This document shows positions 6,331 through 14,059 of a stretch of DNA of 18,143 nucleotides, piece by piece (position 1 is the stretch's first letter; each line of letters starts with the position of its first letter). The stretch covers positions 1-18,143 of the forward strand of contig CAYUWB010000026.1 of the NCBI GenBank assembly GCA_964448305.1. Direction: 5' to 3'. Position numbers and translations under genes: made by a program. This DNA is from Thioglobus_C sp964448305 (GTDB lineage: Bacteria > Pseudomonadota > Gammaproteobacteria > PS1 > Pseudothioglobaceae). The notes beneath the pieces are model-generated. The model ran no database searches. It saw only the letters and a program-made list of their open reading frames with translations, and was not told the origin of the DNA.

Positions 6331-7008
6331 ATGCCCAATATTCTAATCGTTGAAGACGATATCACTATTGCAGAAGCACTGGTATTTGCCCTAGAAAATA
6401 GTGGATTTAAATGTAATTGGTTTACTACTGGAGGCGAAGCTCTAAATCATTTTGAACATAACGATGTAGATTTGGTACTGCTGGATATTGGTTTGCCAGA
6501 TATTGATGGCTTTGATGTGCTTAGAATTATTCGCAAACAAGCAGATACGCCTGTCATTATCTTAACCGCTCGTGGCGAATCGGAAGATCAGGTGTTGGCG
6601 CTTGAGGGACATGAGGCCGATGATTATATTGTCAAAGAAAGTGGTTCTGACAGTCCAAGAATTATTATTGCAAAAATAAAAGCCTTGTTGAGAAGATCAA
6701 AGCCTGAGATTAAAAAAGATAATTCTGTGTTTAGTTTTAACGAGGCATTACAGCGGTTGTCTTTTAGGGGTGAGGTATTAACCCTAACGCCTGCTGAATG
6801 CAAAATTTTGACGCATCTTGTTAAAAATCCTAATCGAATTTTTACCCGTCAAGTGTTGTTAAGTGTTATTCATGATGGGCCAATTGGTTCTGATATTAAT
6901 ACCATTAATACGCACATTAAATCTATTCGAAAAGCATTGGCTAAAATCGAGAAAGACAGCGACTATATTACAACCCACAGAGGCTTGGGATACAGCTTAG
7001 TCTTATGA
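6331..7008 (+). CDS. creB: CreB-like OmpR-family response regulator
   Basis: A 225-residue DNA-binding response regulator. The receiver domain (1-115) has the acidic pair Asp9/Asp10, phosphoacceptor Asp52 in DIGLPDIDG, Thr79 and Lys102. The Pro that usually follows this Lys is Glu103. The winged-helix domain (about 130-225) has LTPAECKILTHLVKNPNRIF, the recognition-helix region TINTHIKSIRKAL and the closing THRGLGYSL. These closely resemble E. coli CreB (RTVDTHIKTLR, THRGMGYSL). Its stop overlaps the creC start (ATGA), so the pair is translationally coupled. Cre-tag repeats lie upstream. In E. coli CreB responds to growth conditions and controls cre-regulon genes including creD; no creD follows here. 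The alternative is the PdsR regulator often found beside Gram-negative sortases, but the sequence, partner and operator favour CreB. Confidence 0.82.
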   Translation: MPNILIVEDDITIAEALVFALENSGFKCNWFTTGGEALNHFEHNDVDLVLLDIGLPDIDGFDVLRIIRKQADTPVIILTARGESEDQVLALEGHEADDYIVKESGSDSPRIIIAKIKALLRRSKPEIKKDNSVFSFNEALQRLSFRGEVLTLTPAECKILTHLVKNPNRIFTRQVLLSVIHDGPIGSDINTINTHIKSIRKALAKIEKDSDYITTHRGLGYSLVL

Positions 7009-8474
7009 ATTTATTCAGGCCGACCCTTGGCATTAAGGTGTTTATTTCTTATCTGGTGATTAGTAGTGGTATTGCCTGGTATTTAACCGATACTGCACCA
7101 GATAAACTTAGCAAGGGTATCGACAAAGCCGCTGAAGAAGTGATGATTGACACAGCTAACTTGTTGGCGCAAATAGTGACTTTTGATATTGAAAATGATC
7201 AAATCAATATTGAAAAATTTGACCGAATTACTTCTACCTATCTCAACCGACAATTTGATGCAAAAATTTATGATTTTGCCAAACACAAAGCCTCACTACA
7301 AATTTATATTACTGATTTAAAAGGTCAAGTTATTTATGATTCTACTGGGCGTTACGTAGGCGAAGATTTCTCTAGAGATAATGATGTGTACCTAACCCTG
7401 AAAGGCAAATATGGCTCTCGATCTAGCGCCTATGATCGAGATAACAAAGACCCAACTTCTGATGAAAAAGCCTTTTATGTGGCAGCACCAATCTATCATA
7501 AAGGTGCTAGATTTGGCTCGTTAACGGTGGTTAAACAAGCTTCTAAACTTAGGGCGTTTTCTGTTACTCAAGAAGAGCAGCTCAAATACTATGCCAGCGT
7601 TATCTTTTTAATCTCTTTGTTGTTTGGTGCTGGCATTAGTTTGATGGTGTCTCGATCAACTAATAAGCTGATTAAGTACACCACTAGCCTATCCAAAGGT
7701 GAGAATGTAGCTTCGCCTAATATACGACAAGTGGAATTTGCCGATTTATCAAAAGCCATTGAAAAATTACGAGCTGAACTTGAAGATAAAGAATACATTG
7801 AAGAATTTATTTCAATCATGGCGCACGAAATTAGATCACCCATTACCGGTATTCGCTTAACAGCAGAAACCTTGTTGTTGCCAATGGACGATGAGCAAAG
7901 AACGCATTTTATTAAAAATATCTTAGATGCTAATAATCGCATGGATCTCTTGGTCAGTCGCATCTTGGATTTGTCAAAATTAGAGCGTAGAGACACACTT
8001 GATAATATTGAAAAAGCAAGTGTGAAGCGTTTGATAAAAAACGTGCTAAATTCACCAACACGCAAAGGCTTAATTAAATCAAAAAGTATTGAGATAAAGT
8101 ATGACATTGAGAGCGATGTTGAAATAGAAGTAGAGGCGATTTTGGCTGAACAAGCGATTAGCAATATTATTGACAATGCTATTTCATTTACGCCAAATGG
8201 AAGCTCTATTCAGATTAAAGTACGCGAGTCTAACCGAGCTGTACAGATTAAAGTATTGGACGAAGGTCAAGGTATCCCTGACTATGCTAAAGGACGCCTT
8301 TTTACGCGTTTTTATAGTGTGGCCCGCCCAGACACTGGAAAACGTGGCAACGGCTTAGGATTGCGCTTTGTGAAGAAAATTATGCATCTTCATGGCGGGT
8401 CTGTTACGCTTAAAAATCGTTTTATGAAAAAAGACGGTGCTGAGGCCACACTAAAATTTCCAATTAAATCGTAA
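7005..8474 (+). CDS. creC: CreC-like sensor histidine kinase
   Basis: A 489-residue inner-membrane sensor kinase (E. coli CreC is 474). Membrane helix 1 is at about 9-27, a periplasmic sensor domain at about 28-193, membrane helix 2 at about 197-217, then a HAMP-like linker. The phosphoacceptor is His274 in MAHEIRSPITGIR. The ATP-binding domain has the N box NIIDNAISF, DEGQGIPD from Asp419, and GNGLGL at 448-453. The sensor domain matches CreC closely: the segment around YDSTGRYVGEDFSRDNDVYL parallels FDSANKAVGQDYSRWNDVWL in E. coli. The kinase end (GIPDYAKGRLFTRFYSVAR) parallels GIPDYALSRIFERFYSLPR. It should phosphorylate the CreB partner encoded just upstream; the signal is unknown. No creD follows. 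Confidence 0.87.
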   Translation: MNLFRPTLGIKVFISYLVISSGIAWYLTDTAPDKLSKGIDKAAEEVMIDTANLLAQIVTFDIENDQINIEKFDRITSTYLNRQFDAKIYDFAKHKASLQIYITDLKGQVIYDSTGRYVGEDFSRDNDVYLTLKGKYGSRSSAYDRDNKDPTSDEKAFYVAAPIYHKGARFGSLTVVKQASKLRAFSVTQEEQLKYYASVIFLISLLFGAGISLMVSRSTNKLIKYTTSLSKGENVASPNIRQVEFADLSKAIEKLRAELEDKEYIEEFISIMAHEIRSPITGIRLTAETLLLPMDDEQRTHFIKNILDANNRMDLLVSRILDLSKLERRDTLDNIEKASVKRLIKNVLNSPTRKGLIKSKSIEIKYDIESDVEIEVEAILAEQAISNIIDNAISFTPNGSSIQIKVRESNRAVQIKVLDEGQGIPDYAKGRLFTRFYSVARPDTGKRGNGLGLRFVKKIMHLHGGSVTLKNRFMKKDGAEATLKFPIKS

Positions 8475-8481
8475 CAATTTA

Positions 8482-8536
8482 ATGGTGATACTTTTGAACT
8501 TCATACTGCCTCCTATTTTTTGATTGATTCAATTTA
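8482..8536. repeat. 55-bp direct repeat, left of gap
   Basis: These 55 bases are identical to 8637-8691 and abut the N run directly. The pattern is that of two contig ends sharing one assembly k-mer. There is probably a single copy in the real genome. Confidence 0.9.
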
Positions 8537-8636
8537 NNNNNNNNNNNNNNNNNNNNNNNNNNNNNNNNNNNNNNNNNNNNNNNNNNNNNNNNNNNNNNNN
8601 NNNNNNNNNNNNNNNNNNNNNNNNNNNNNNNNNNNN
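8537..8636. other. Assembly gap of exactly 100 N
   Basis: A run of exactly 100 N, the fixed length commonly used for scaffold gaps of unknown size. It lies between the convergent creC and HIT genes, and no coding frame is visibly cut. The 55 bases on each side are identical, which suggests that nothing is missing and the flanks overlap. Confidence 0.97.
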
Positions 8637-8691
8637 ATGGTGATACTTTTGAACTTCATACTGCCTCCTATTTTTTGATTGATTCAATTTA
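8637..8691. repeat. 55-bp direct repeat, right of gap
   Basis: Exact copy of 8482-8536, starting at the first base after the N run. See the left copy. Confidence 0.9.
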
Positions 8692-8696
8692 ACTAT

Positions 8697-8734
8697 ACAC
8701 CTAATTGGTGAATAAAAATAGAGGTGTGTGTTTT
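8697..8734 (+). terminator. Weak terminator-like hairpin after creC
   Basis: ACACCT (8697-8702) can pair with AGGTGT (8722-8727) over a 19-nt loop, followed by GTG and TTTT. It lies between the convergent creC and HIT genes, where a terminator is expected. The stem is short and the loop long, so this is a guess. Confidence 0.25.
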
Positions 8735-8736
8735 AA

Positions 8737-9144
8737 CTAAGTCACTCTTTTGGTGGTGGCCTTATCGTCCCAATAGTTGGCTTTGTCTTTTAGAATCCAA
8801 CGAACACCGCCTTTTGGATCTTCAACGTCGCCTTTGTATCGTGGGATTAAATGTACATGCAAATGCATAACACTTTGCCCTGCAGCGCTACCATTATTGA
8901 CACCAATGTTATAAGCGTCGGGCGAAAACTCTTCATCAAGGATTTTTTTGGCTGCTTTAAGTGCTTTGCCAATGGCTAGCATTTCGTCTTCAGTGGCTTC
9001 AAAATAGGTGGCAAAGTGGCGTTTAGGAATGATTAATGTGTGTCCAGGTGAAGCTGGATAAGTATCAATAAAGGCTTTTGTGTGCTCGCATTCGTAAATA
9101 ACGCGCTCATCTCTTAATTTACAAAAAATACAATGATCACTCAT
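8737..9144 (-). CDS. HIT-family nucleotide hydrolase/transferase
   Basis: A 135-residue cytosolic protein of the histidine-triad superfamily, which hydrolyses or transfers nucleotides from dinucleoside polyphosphates or nucleoside phosphoramidates. The defining triad HLHVHLIP is at 94-101, with His96 the expected nucleophile. An N-terminal CIFC (5-8) is typical of metal-binding HIT proteins. SPGHTLIIPKRH (32-43) and NIGVNNGSAAGQ (79-90) are the other family blocks. Length is normal for HIT hydrolases. The ATG at 9144 has AGGAT 8 nt upstream. It lies 59 bp after the ABC-transporter ATPase gene on the same strand and may be read from that operon or from its own promoter. The exact substrate cannot be told from sequence. 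Confidence 0.92.
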   Translation of the reverse strand: MSDHCIFCKLRDERVIYECEHTKAFIDTYPASPGHTLIIPKRHFATYFEATEDEMLAIGKALKAAKKILDEEFSPDAYNIGVNNGSAAGQSVMHLHVHLIPRYKGDVEDPKGGVRWILKDKANYWDDKATTKRVT

Positions 9145-9203
9145 GGCTAAATCCTATTTTAAAATGGTTAATTTGAGTGCGAAATTTTACCTTAAGGATA
9201 ACG

Positions 9204-10754
9204 CTAAGACAACACAGAAGAGAGTAATGCTTGGGTGTAATCGTTTTGAGGATTGGTGAGAATGTCTTGTGTGGTGCCGCTCTCTAAAGCCTTGCCCTGC
9301 TTCATTACAATCACATGATCGGCAAAGTAATCGACAATGGAAATATCGTGAGTGATGATGATGTAGCTTACGCCCTTCTCACGCTGTAAGCGTAATAACA
9401 AATCGAGTATTTGCACTTTGACCGTGGCATCGAGTGCTGAAGTGGGCTCGTCACAAATGATCACTTCTGGATTAACGCTAATCGCCCTAGCAATTGATAA
9501 GCGTTGTAGTTGACCGCCTGACAACTCGTGCGGGTAGCGATGCATGAGCGCCGGATCAAGCTCTACTTCTTGTAATAACTCGGTTAAATAATCGGTATTT
9601 GCTTGTGCTGGGTTGAGTGCTTGCAAGCCTTCGAGCAAGGTTTGTGAAATTCGCATGCGTGGATTAAAACTTGAGGTAACGTTTTGAAAGACGATTTGCA
9701 CCATGGCGGCGTATGATTTGCGATCGTAACTTTTAATCGCTTCATTGCCCATACTAACCTGACCATCATGCAAGTCTAACTGGCGCATAACGGCTTTAGC
9801 AAGGGTGGTTTTGCCCGAGCCAGATTCACCCACGATGGCAAGATTTTGCCCTTGTTGTAAGGTGAAATTAATCTTGTCAACCGCTCTAACATAATCAGTA
9901 GTACGCTGAAATAAGCCGGTTTTAATTGGGAAGTAAACCTTAACATCATCGCCTTTGATGAGTACATTACCAAAGGTTTGATCACGGCTGCCTTTTGGCA
10001 AAGAAACCAAAAGCTCTTTAGAGTAATCTTCTTTAGGGTTTTGGAAAAAATCGGTTTTATCGCGGTTTTCAATAATTTCCCCTTGATGCATGACCGCCAC
10101 CTTGTCCGCCATGAGTTTGACCACGGATAAATCATGGGTAATGAGTAATATCGATAATTTCTGATTTTTTCTTAAATCTAGTAATAGTTCCAGCACTTGT
10201 TTTTGTGTGGTGACATCAAGTGCGGTGGTTGGCTCGTCAGCAATCAGCAGTTTGGCACCACCAGCGAGTGCACAAGCGATCATCACCCGTTGTTTTTGTC
10301 CGCCAGAGATCTGATGTGGATAACGAGCAACCATTTCGGCATCGGTGTCTAGATCAACTTGCTCAAAAAGGCTTAAAACACGCGATTTTCGCTGTTTTTT
10401 GTTTAAATTAGTATGTAAGGCCAATACTTCGTCAACTTGGGCGCCAATGGTCATAATTGGATTTAGACTGTTGGTCGGATCTTGAAAGATAAAGGCGATT
10501 TCGGCGCCACGAAAATTTTGGATATTTTGTGAATGGCTTAAATCAGCATCTTGGTAAGTGATTTTGCCGCTCTTTTTTAGGTTTTTTGCAAGTAAATCAA
10601 CCACACTTAGGGCAGTTAAACTCTTTCCAGAGCCAGATTCACCCACTAAAGCGAAAATTTCACCTGGGTTAATGGCAAAGCTAATATTTTTTACGATTTT
10701 TTGTGATTTGGTGAAAATTGATAGATTTTCAACATTTAGTAATGGCTTAGTCAT
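9204..10754 (-). CDS. Double-ATPase subunit of peptide/nickel-type ABC importer
   Basis: A 516-residue fusion of two ABC ATPase domains, like E. coli YejF (529) or a joined OppD-OppF. Domain 1: Walker A GESGSGKS at 38-45, signature SGGQKQR, Walker B LLIADEP, H-loop ITHDLS. Domain 2: Walker A GESGSGKT at 309-316, signature SGGQLQR, Walker B VIICDEP, H-loop ITHDIS. All key residues are intact, so both sites should be active. The open frame extends upstream to 10811, but the ATG at 10754 has GGGAG just upstream and overlaps the permease stop by 8 bp, so it is taken as the start. It energises import through the two permeases encoded upstream. The substrate is likely a peptide; YejABEF-type microcin C or peptide uptake is one possibility. 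Confidence 0.9.
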   Translation of the reverse strand: MTKPLLNVENLSIFTKSQKIVKNISFAINPGEIFALVGESGSGKSLTALSVVDLLAKNLKKSGKITYQDADLSHSQNIQNFRGAEIAFIFQDPTNSLNPIMTIGAQVDEVLALHTNLNKKQRKSRVLSLFEQVDLDTDAEMVARYPHQISGGQKQRVMIACALAGGAKLLIADEPTTALDVTTQKQVLELLLDLRKNQKLSILLITHDLSVVKLMADKVAVMHQGEIIENRDKTDFFQNPKEDYSKELLVSLPKGSRDQTFGNVLIKGDDVKVYFPIKTGLFQRTTDYVRAVDKINFTLQQGQNLAIVGESGSGKTTLAKAVMRQLDLHDGQVSMGNEAIKSYDRKSYAAMVQIVFQNVTSSFNPRMRISQTLLEGLQALNPAQANTDYLTELLQEVELDPALMHRYPHELSGGQLQRLSIARAISVNPEVIICDEPTSALDATVKVQILDLLLRLQREKGVSYIIITHDISIVDYFADHVIVMKQGKALESGTTQDILTNPQNDYTQALLSSVLS

Positions 10755-12057
10755 TGTCGTCTCCCTTTGGGTCAAATACTTGACGTACTCGATCAGCAAA
10801 TAGGTTGGCACTAAGCACCAAGATAAACATAAAGATAAAGCTAGAAGCCAGTGGCCACCAAACCACTGGATCGGTTGATAGCTCTAAACGAGCGGCGTTG
10901 ATCATATTGCCCCAGCTCATGGTGGTAGCATCAACACCGACACCCACGTATGACAATACGGCTTCAATTAATACCAGGCCGGAAAAATCAAGCACGATTG
11001 AGATAAGCACCAAATGCATCACATTCGGCATAAGATGATTAAACAAAATTTTGATATTACTAACGCCAAACACTTTAGCAGCTTGGACAAATTCTAGCTC
11101 TGAAAGTTTGAGTGTTTCTGCGCGGATAAGGCGACATAAGCCTGTCCATGAAGTGAGTGCAAGTATCACACAAAGCAGCAGTAATTTAAGGTCTGAGCGC
11201 TCTAAGGCAGAGGCATAATCAGAGGCATGTTCATCCATATACACTTGCAAAATCAACACCAAAGCAGCAATAAGTAAGATACCTGGAATGGCGTTAATGG
11301 TAGTATAAATGTATTGGATCACATCGTCGGTTTTGCCTTTAAAATAGCCAGCCATTAAACCCAGAATAATCGCTGGAGGCAAGGCTAAAAGTGTTGTCAA
11401 TAAGCCAAATATCATGCCGGTACGAATGCTTTTTACCGCTTTATAAAAGACATCAATACCAGCTTTGTCAGTACCTAAGATATGATAATTAGGCATCATC
11501 AACACTGTCCAAACACAGAAGAATAGTAAAGCAAAAATAGTAACAAAAGCTGATCGATTATTTTTGGTATTAATCGAGGTGAATTTTTCTAAAAACAAGA
11601 TCAACACCATAAAAATACCGGCTGCATAAAACAAGGCATTAGCGCTAATACCTAAAATATTTTTGGCGTTGTCACTGGCGTTGGTGATTTCAGCTGGTGG
11701 TAGATTTAGGTGGACACGTCCACGCAGGCCGTTGTCTAAATACTCTTTTGAAAATTGTTCAAAATTCAGTGGTGTGGAGTAGGTTTTTTCTTCGGCTTCT
11801 AATGCGGGCAGTAGCACCCTATCCAGTACGCTGTAAGTCGTGGTGTTGTTATCAAGCCTAAAGTGAATGGAATCTGACAGGCCGATTAAAATATAAAAGG
11901 CAAAGACAATAAAGGCAGATAGCGCTAGCGGTTGGGCGAAGATTTTTTGCCATTTTTGTCGTAGTAGTTCGTTAGCACGTATTTTGACCACAGCAACCAT
12001 GCTTAAGGCGAACAATACCCAAAGCAAGAAATCGGTCCAAAGCCAAATAAACGTCAT
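10747..12057 (-). CDS. OppC/DppC-like ABC permease with long N-terminus
   Basis: A 436-residue inner-membrane permease, longer than OppC/DppC (about 300) or YejE (341). The C-terminal part (from about residue 190) is the standard fold: HILGTDKAGIDVFYKAVKSI, the membrane core, the EAA loop FVQAAKVFGVSNIKILFNHL that contacts the ATPase, and the closing VFDPKGD. The N-terminal extension has two early helices (about 9-25 and 44-62), a periplasmic loop to about 130, and two further helices before the core. It starts at the ATG at 12057, overlapping the stop of the first permease (ATGA), and its own stop overlaps the ATPase start, so all three genes are translationally coupled. The extra periplasmic loop may take part in substrate recognition; that is speculative. 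Confidence 0.85.
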   Translation of the reverse strand: MTFIWLWTDFLLWVLFALSMVAVVKIRANELLRQKWQKIFAQPLALSAFIVFAFYILIGLSDSIHFRLDNNTTTYSVLDRVLLPALEAEEKTYSTPLNFEQFSKEYLDNGLRGRVHLNLPPAEITNASDNAKNILGISANALFYAAGIFMVLILFLEKFTSINTKNNRSAFVTIFALLFFCVWTVLMMPNYHILGTDKAGIDVFYKAVKSIRTGMIFGLLTTLLALPPAIILGLMAGYFKGKTDDVIQYIYTTINAIPGILLIAALVLILQVYMDEHASDYASALERSDLKLLLLCVILALTSWTGLCRLIRAETLKLSELEFVQAAKVFGVSNIKILFNHLMPNVMHLVLISIVLDFSGLVLIEAVLSYVGVGVDATTMSWGNMINAARLELSTDPVVWWPLASSFIFMFILVLSANLFADRVRQVFDPKGDDND

Positions 12058-13031
12058 TTGAACTTCACCCTAGGATCAACCCAAGTGTAGGATATGTCCG
12101 TTAATAATAGACCGACAATATAAAGGATCGAGCCTAAAAATACCATGGCACGCACAATGGCAAAATCTTGTGAATTAATGGCATCAATGGTGTAACTACC
12201 CAAGCCTGGAATCGAGAAGAAACTCTCCATAATTAGACTGCCCATAAATAGCGATGGAATCACCACAACCACGCCGGTAAGAATGGGAATCATGGCGTTT
12301 TTTAGTACGTGCTTAAACAGCACTTGTTGCTCGCTAAGACCTTTGGCACGGGCGGTATTAACATAAGGCTTGTTGATCTCCTCGAGAAAAATCGAACGAT
12401 ACCACCGAACACCTGCACCAAGACCGGCGACCACGCCAATGAGTACTGGCAACATAACAAAACGCCAAGATTCAAAACCGGCTTGATAACCTGAAACTGG
12501 GAACCAATGCCACATTCCAGCCACCACTTTTTGACCGATAATGATATAAAAGAGCCCAGATATCGACATCAGTGCCACGGTGAAAATTAGGCTCATTCTC
12601 TCTAGTTTGGTGCCGAGCAGCATCACCATCCACATGGCAAAGACAATGTTGGTAATCAGTGCAATGATAAAGGATGGAATGGCTAATGCTAATGATGGCC
12701 ACATGCGCTGAGCAATGTCTTTATTGATGTTTCTACCTGAGTCTGAATGACCAAAATCTAGCTGAAACAAAGGAATGGATTTTTGGTAAAAAATGGTGTC
12801 TGTGAGTATGGCTGAGCCGGATTGATCGGTATTAACAAACAAGGGCTTGTTGTAGCCTTTTTCTTCTTTCCAAGTGTGGATATCAGCCTGTGTAACATGT
12901 TTGGCGCCTAGTTGAATACGCGCCATATCATCAGGTGTATTGACCATGAAAAATAACAGAAACGTAATCAAGTTAACGCCTAATAAAATAGGAATACTAT
13001 AGAGAGCGCGTCTGAGTATGTAGGTCCACAT
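12054..13031 (-). CDS. OppB/DppB-like ABC permease
   Basis: A 325-residue inner-membrane permease of the peptide/nickel importer family. It opens with the typical MWTYILRRALYSIPILLGVN and first helix, followed by a periplasmic loop (about 32-110) and five further helices. The EAA loop EEINKPYVNTARAKGLSEQQ (about 214-233) contacts the ATPase, and it ends DPRVKFK. Length is normal for OppB/DppB. It is the first gene of the coupled trio with the OppC-like permease and the double ATPase. No substrate-binding protein gene lies next to it. There is no visible Shine-Dalgarno before the ATG at 13031. A strong terminator ends only about 20 nt upstream, so transcription may depend on read-through or on a promoter within the hairpin. 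Confidence 0.88.
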   Translation of the reverse strand: MWTYILRRALYSIPILLGVNLITFLLFFMVNTPDDMARIQLGAKHVTQADIHTWKEEKGYNKPLFVNTDQSGSAILTDTIFYQKSIPLFQLDFGHSDSGRNINKDIAQRMWPSLALAIPSFIIALITNIVFAMWMVMLLGTKLERMSLIFTVALMSISGLFYIIIGQKVVAGMWHWFPVSGYQAGFESWRFVMLPVLIGVVAGLGAGVRWYRSIFLEEINKPYVNTARAKGLSEQQVLFKHVLKNAMIPILTGVVVVIPSLFMGSLIMESFFSIPGLGSYTIDAINSQDFAIVRAMVFLGSILYIVGLLLTDISYTWVDPRVKFK

Positions 13032-13047
13032 TTTTTGTATTATTTAA

Positions 13048-13074
13048 TAAAAAAGCCAGCAAAAAGCTGGCTTT
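13048..13074 (-). terminator. Rho-independent terminator after the first globule-like gene
   Basis: On the minus strand a 9-bp stem (13074-13066 with 13060-13052; AAAGCCAGC/GCTGGCTTT) closes a 5-nt loop and is followed by a T-rich run (TTTTTTATT). It lies 30 bp past the stop at 13104 and just before the permease gene at 13031. It should end the globule-like transcript, or act as an attenuator for the transporter operon. Confidence 0.85.
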
Positions 13075-13103
13075 ATTTTATATCAGATTGTCTGATTTAA
13101 TAC

Positions 13104-13559
13104 TTACTTAGCGCCAGTGTCTGCTGCTGCAGGAATAGCTCTGTTATAACCGTAGTTACTCCATGGGCTATTTCTCCAAGAATTATTATTCCATGGGCCA
13201 TTATGGTTACCCCAAGGAGCACTGTTAAAATTAGAATTATTCCAAGGACCATTGTTGCCACTCCATGGGCCGTTATTAAAACCTCTATTACCCCATGGGC
13301 CATTGTTGTTCCAGCCGTTGTTACCCCACGGACCATCGTTACTATCAAATTCATCCATAAAGTCATCCATTTCTTCACTGAACCAATCTGGTGTGAACAT
13401 TGAGTATGGATTGTTGGCAATAATACCGTTATTGTTGTTAGAACCGCCCCATGGGCCATTACTCCAACCGTTATTGCCCCAAGGGCCATTGTTACCGCCC
13501 CAGCCTGCTGTTGCGTTTAACGCTAGGGTTAATAGTGAAACTGTGATAATTTTTTTCAT
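13104..13559 (-). CDS. Secreted NGPWG-repeat protein, sulfur-globule-like
   Basis: A 151-residue exported protein. The signal peptide MKKIITVSLLTLALNATA (1-18) is followed by WGGNNGPWGNNGWSNGPWGG. A central conserved block is MFTPDWFSEEMDDFMDEFDS (54-73). The rest is irregular NNGPWGN repeats to the C-terminus. High Asn, Gly and Trp with many short repeats resembles sulfur globule envelope proteins of sulfur-oxidizing gammaproteobacteria, which lie in the periplasm around stored sulfur. The central block is shared with the next two genes, so these are paralogs. The ATG at 13559 has a strong GAGGAGA site, and a TATAAT at 13601-13596 lies upstream. A terminator follows. The sulfur role is inferred from composition and probable host; another structural role is possible. 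Confidence 0.75.
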   Translation of the reverse strand: MKKIITVSLLTLALNATAGWGGNNGPWGNNGWSNGPWGGSNNNNGIIANNPYSMFTPDWFSEEMDDFMDEFDSNDGPWGNNGWNNNGPWGNRGFNNGPWSGNNGPWNNSNFNSAPWGNHNGPWNNNSWRNSPWSNYGYNRAIPAAADTGAK

Positions 13560-13595
13560 CTTGCTCTCCTCTAATTATTAATAAAATGAAAGTTC

Positions 13596-13601
13596 ATTAT
13601 A
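13596..13601 (-). promoter_or_regulatory. -10 box of the first globule-like gene
   Basis: A perfect TATAAT on the minus strand, about 37 nt upstream of the ATG at 13559, followed by a near-ideal GAGGAGA ribosome site. No good -35 is seen at 16-18 bp. The gap between the upstream terminator and this gene leaves room for one promoter only. Confidence 0.45.
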
Positions 13602-13623
13602 AACCAATATTTTTGATCAGACG

Positions 13624-13654
13624 AAAAAAAACCAGCAACAAGTGCTGGTTTTTT
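13624..13654. terminator. Bidirectional terminator between globule-like genes
   Basis: CCAGCA (13632-13637) and TGCTGG (13643-13648) form a GC stem with a 5-nt loop, extended by an A-run on the left pairing with a T-run on the right. A U-tract follows on either strand. On the minus strand it lies 20 bp past the stop at 13675, so it ends transcription of the 13675-14022 gene. Confidence 0.87.
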
Positions 13655-13674
13655 CTAGCAAAAAATAAATGAAT

Positions 13675-14022
13675 TTATTTTGCTGGAGCTACTGGAGCAG
13701 CAGGTGCCGCTGGGGCAGTTCTGTTCCATGGTGTGTTGTTGTAGTTCCAAGGACCATTGTTGTATGGGTTGTAACCATAACCGTTGTTCCAACCGTTATT
13801 ATTACTGTTGAACTCATCGTCAAACTCATCAACCATGTTGCTCATTTCTTCCATGTACCAACGTGGGTCCCAGTAATCGTACGGGTTGTACGAGAAAATA
13901 CCGTTGTCTTGCTGGTAACCGTAGTTGTTGTAACCATTGCTCCAAGGCGTGTTGTTGTTATTCCAAAAAGCGTTAGCACCTAGTGCTGCTGCCATTGCAA
14001 AAATTGCGATCATCTTTTTCAT
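13675..14022 (-). CDS. Secreted Asn/Tyr-rich protein, sulfur-globule-like
   Basis: A 115-residue exported protein. The signal peptide MKKMIAIFAMAAALGANA (1-18) precedes FWNNNNTPWSNGYNNYGYQQ. The conserved core YNPYDYWDPRWYMEEMSNMV with DEFDDEF (about 45-71) matches the W-x-P-x-W/EEM/DEFD block of the gene at 13104. Asn/Gly/Tyr-rich repeats follow, and a C-terminal AAPAAPVAPAK tail, a Pro/Ala ending I associate with sulfur globule proteins. This is the best of the three matches to that group. The ATG at 14022 has GGAGAT just upstream, a strong extended -10 promoter at 14060-14087 and a terminator after the stop, so it looks like a highly expressed single-gene unit. The function in sulfur storage is inferred. 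Confidence 0.78.
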   Translation of the reverse strand: MKKMIAIFAMAAALGANAFWNNNNTPWSNGYNNYGYQQDNGIFSYNPYDYWDPRWYMEEMSNMVDEFDDEFNSNNNGWNNGYGYNPYNNGPWNYNNTPWNRTAPAAPAAPVAPAK

Positions 14023-14059
14023 TGTCTTATCTCCATAAAATTAAATAAAAGGAAGTTAT

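Noticed and set aside
6331..8474. PdsR/PdsS dedicated sortase two-component system
   Set aside because: The genomic position fits, but kinase length (489), the CreC-like sensor and kinase motifs, the CreB-like C-terminus and the TTCAC repeats all point to CreBC.
8482..8691. Attachment-site or insertion target duplication
   Set aside because: The copies touch a run of exactly 100 N on both sides, which fits a scaffolding artefact better than any mobile element; no integrase or transposase is present.
13104..13559. CRISPR or tandem-repeat array from the regular CCATGGGCC units
   Set aside because: The repeats are irregular, in frame, and encode NGPWG units of a secreted protein with a signal peptide; there are no spacer-like unique segments of even length.
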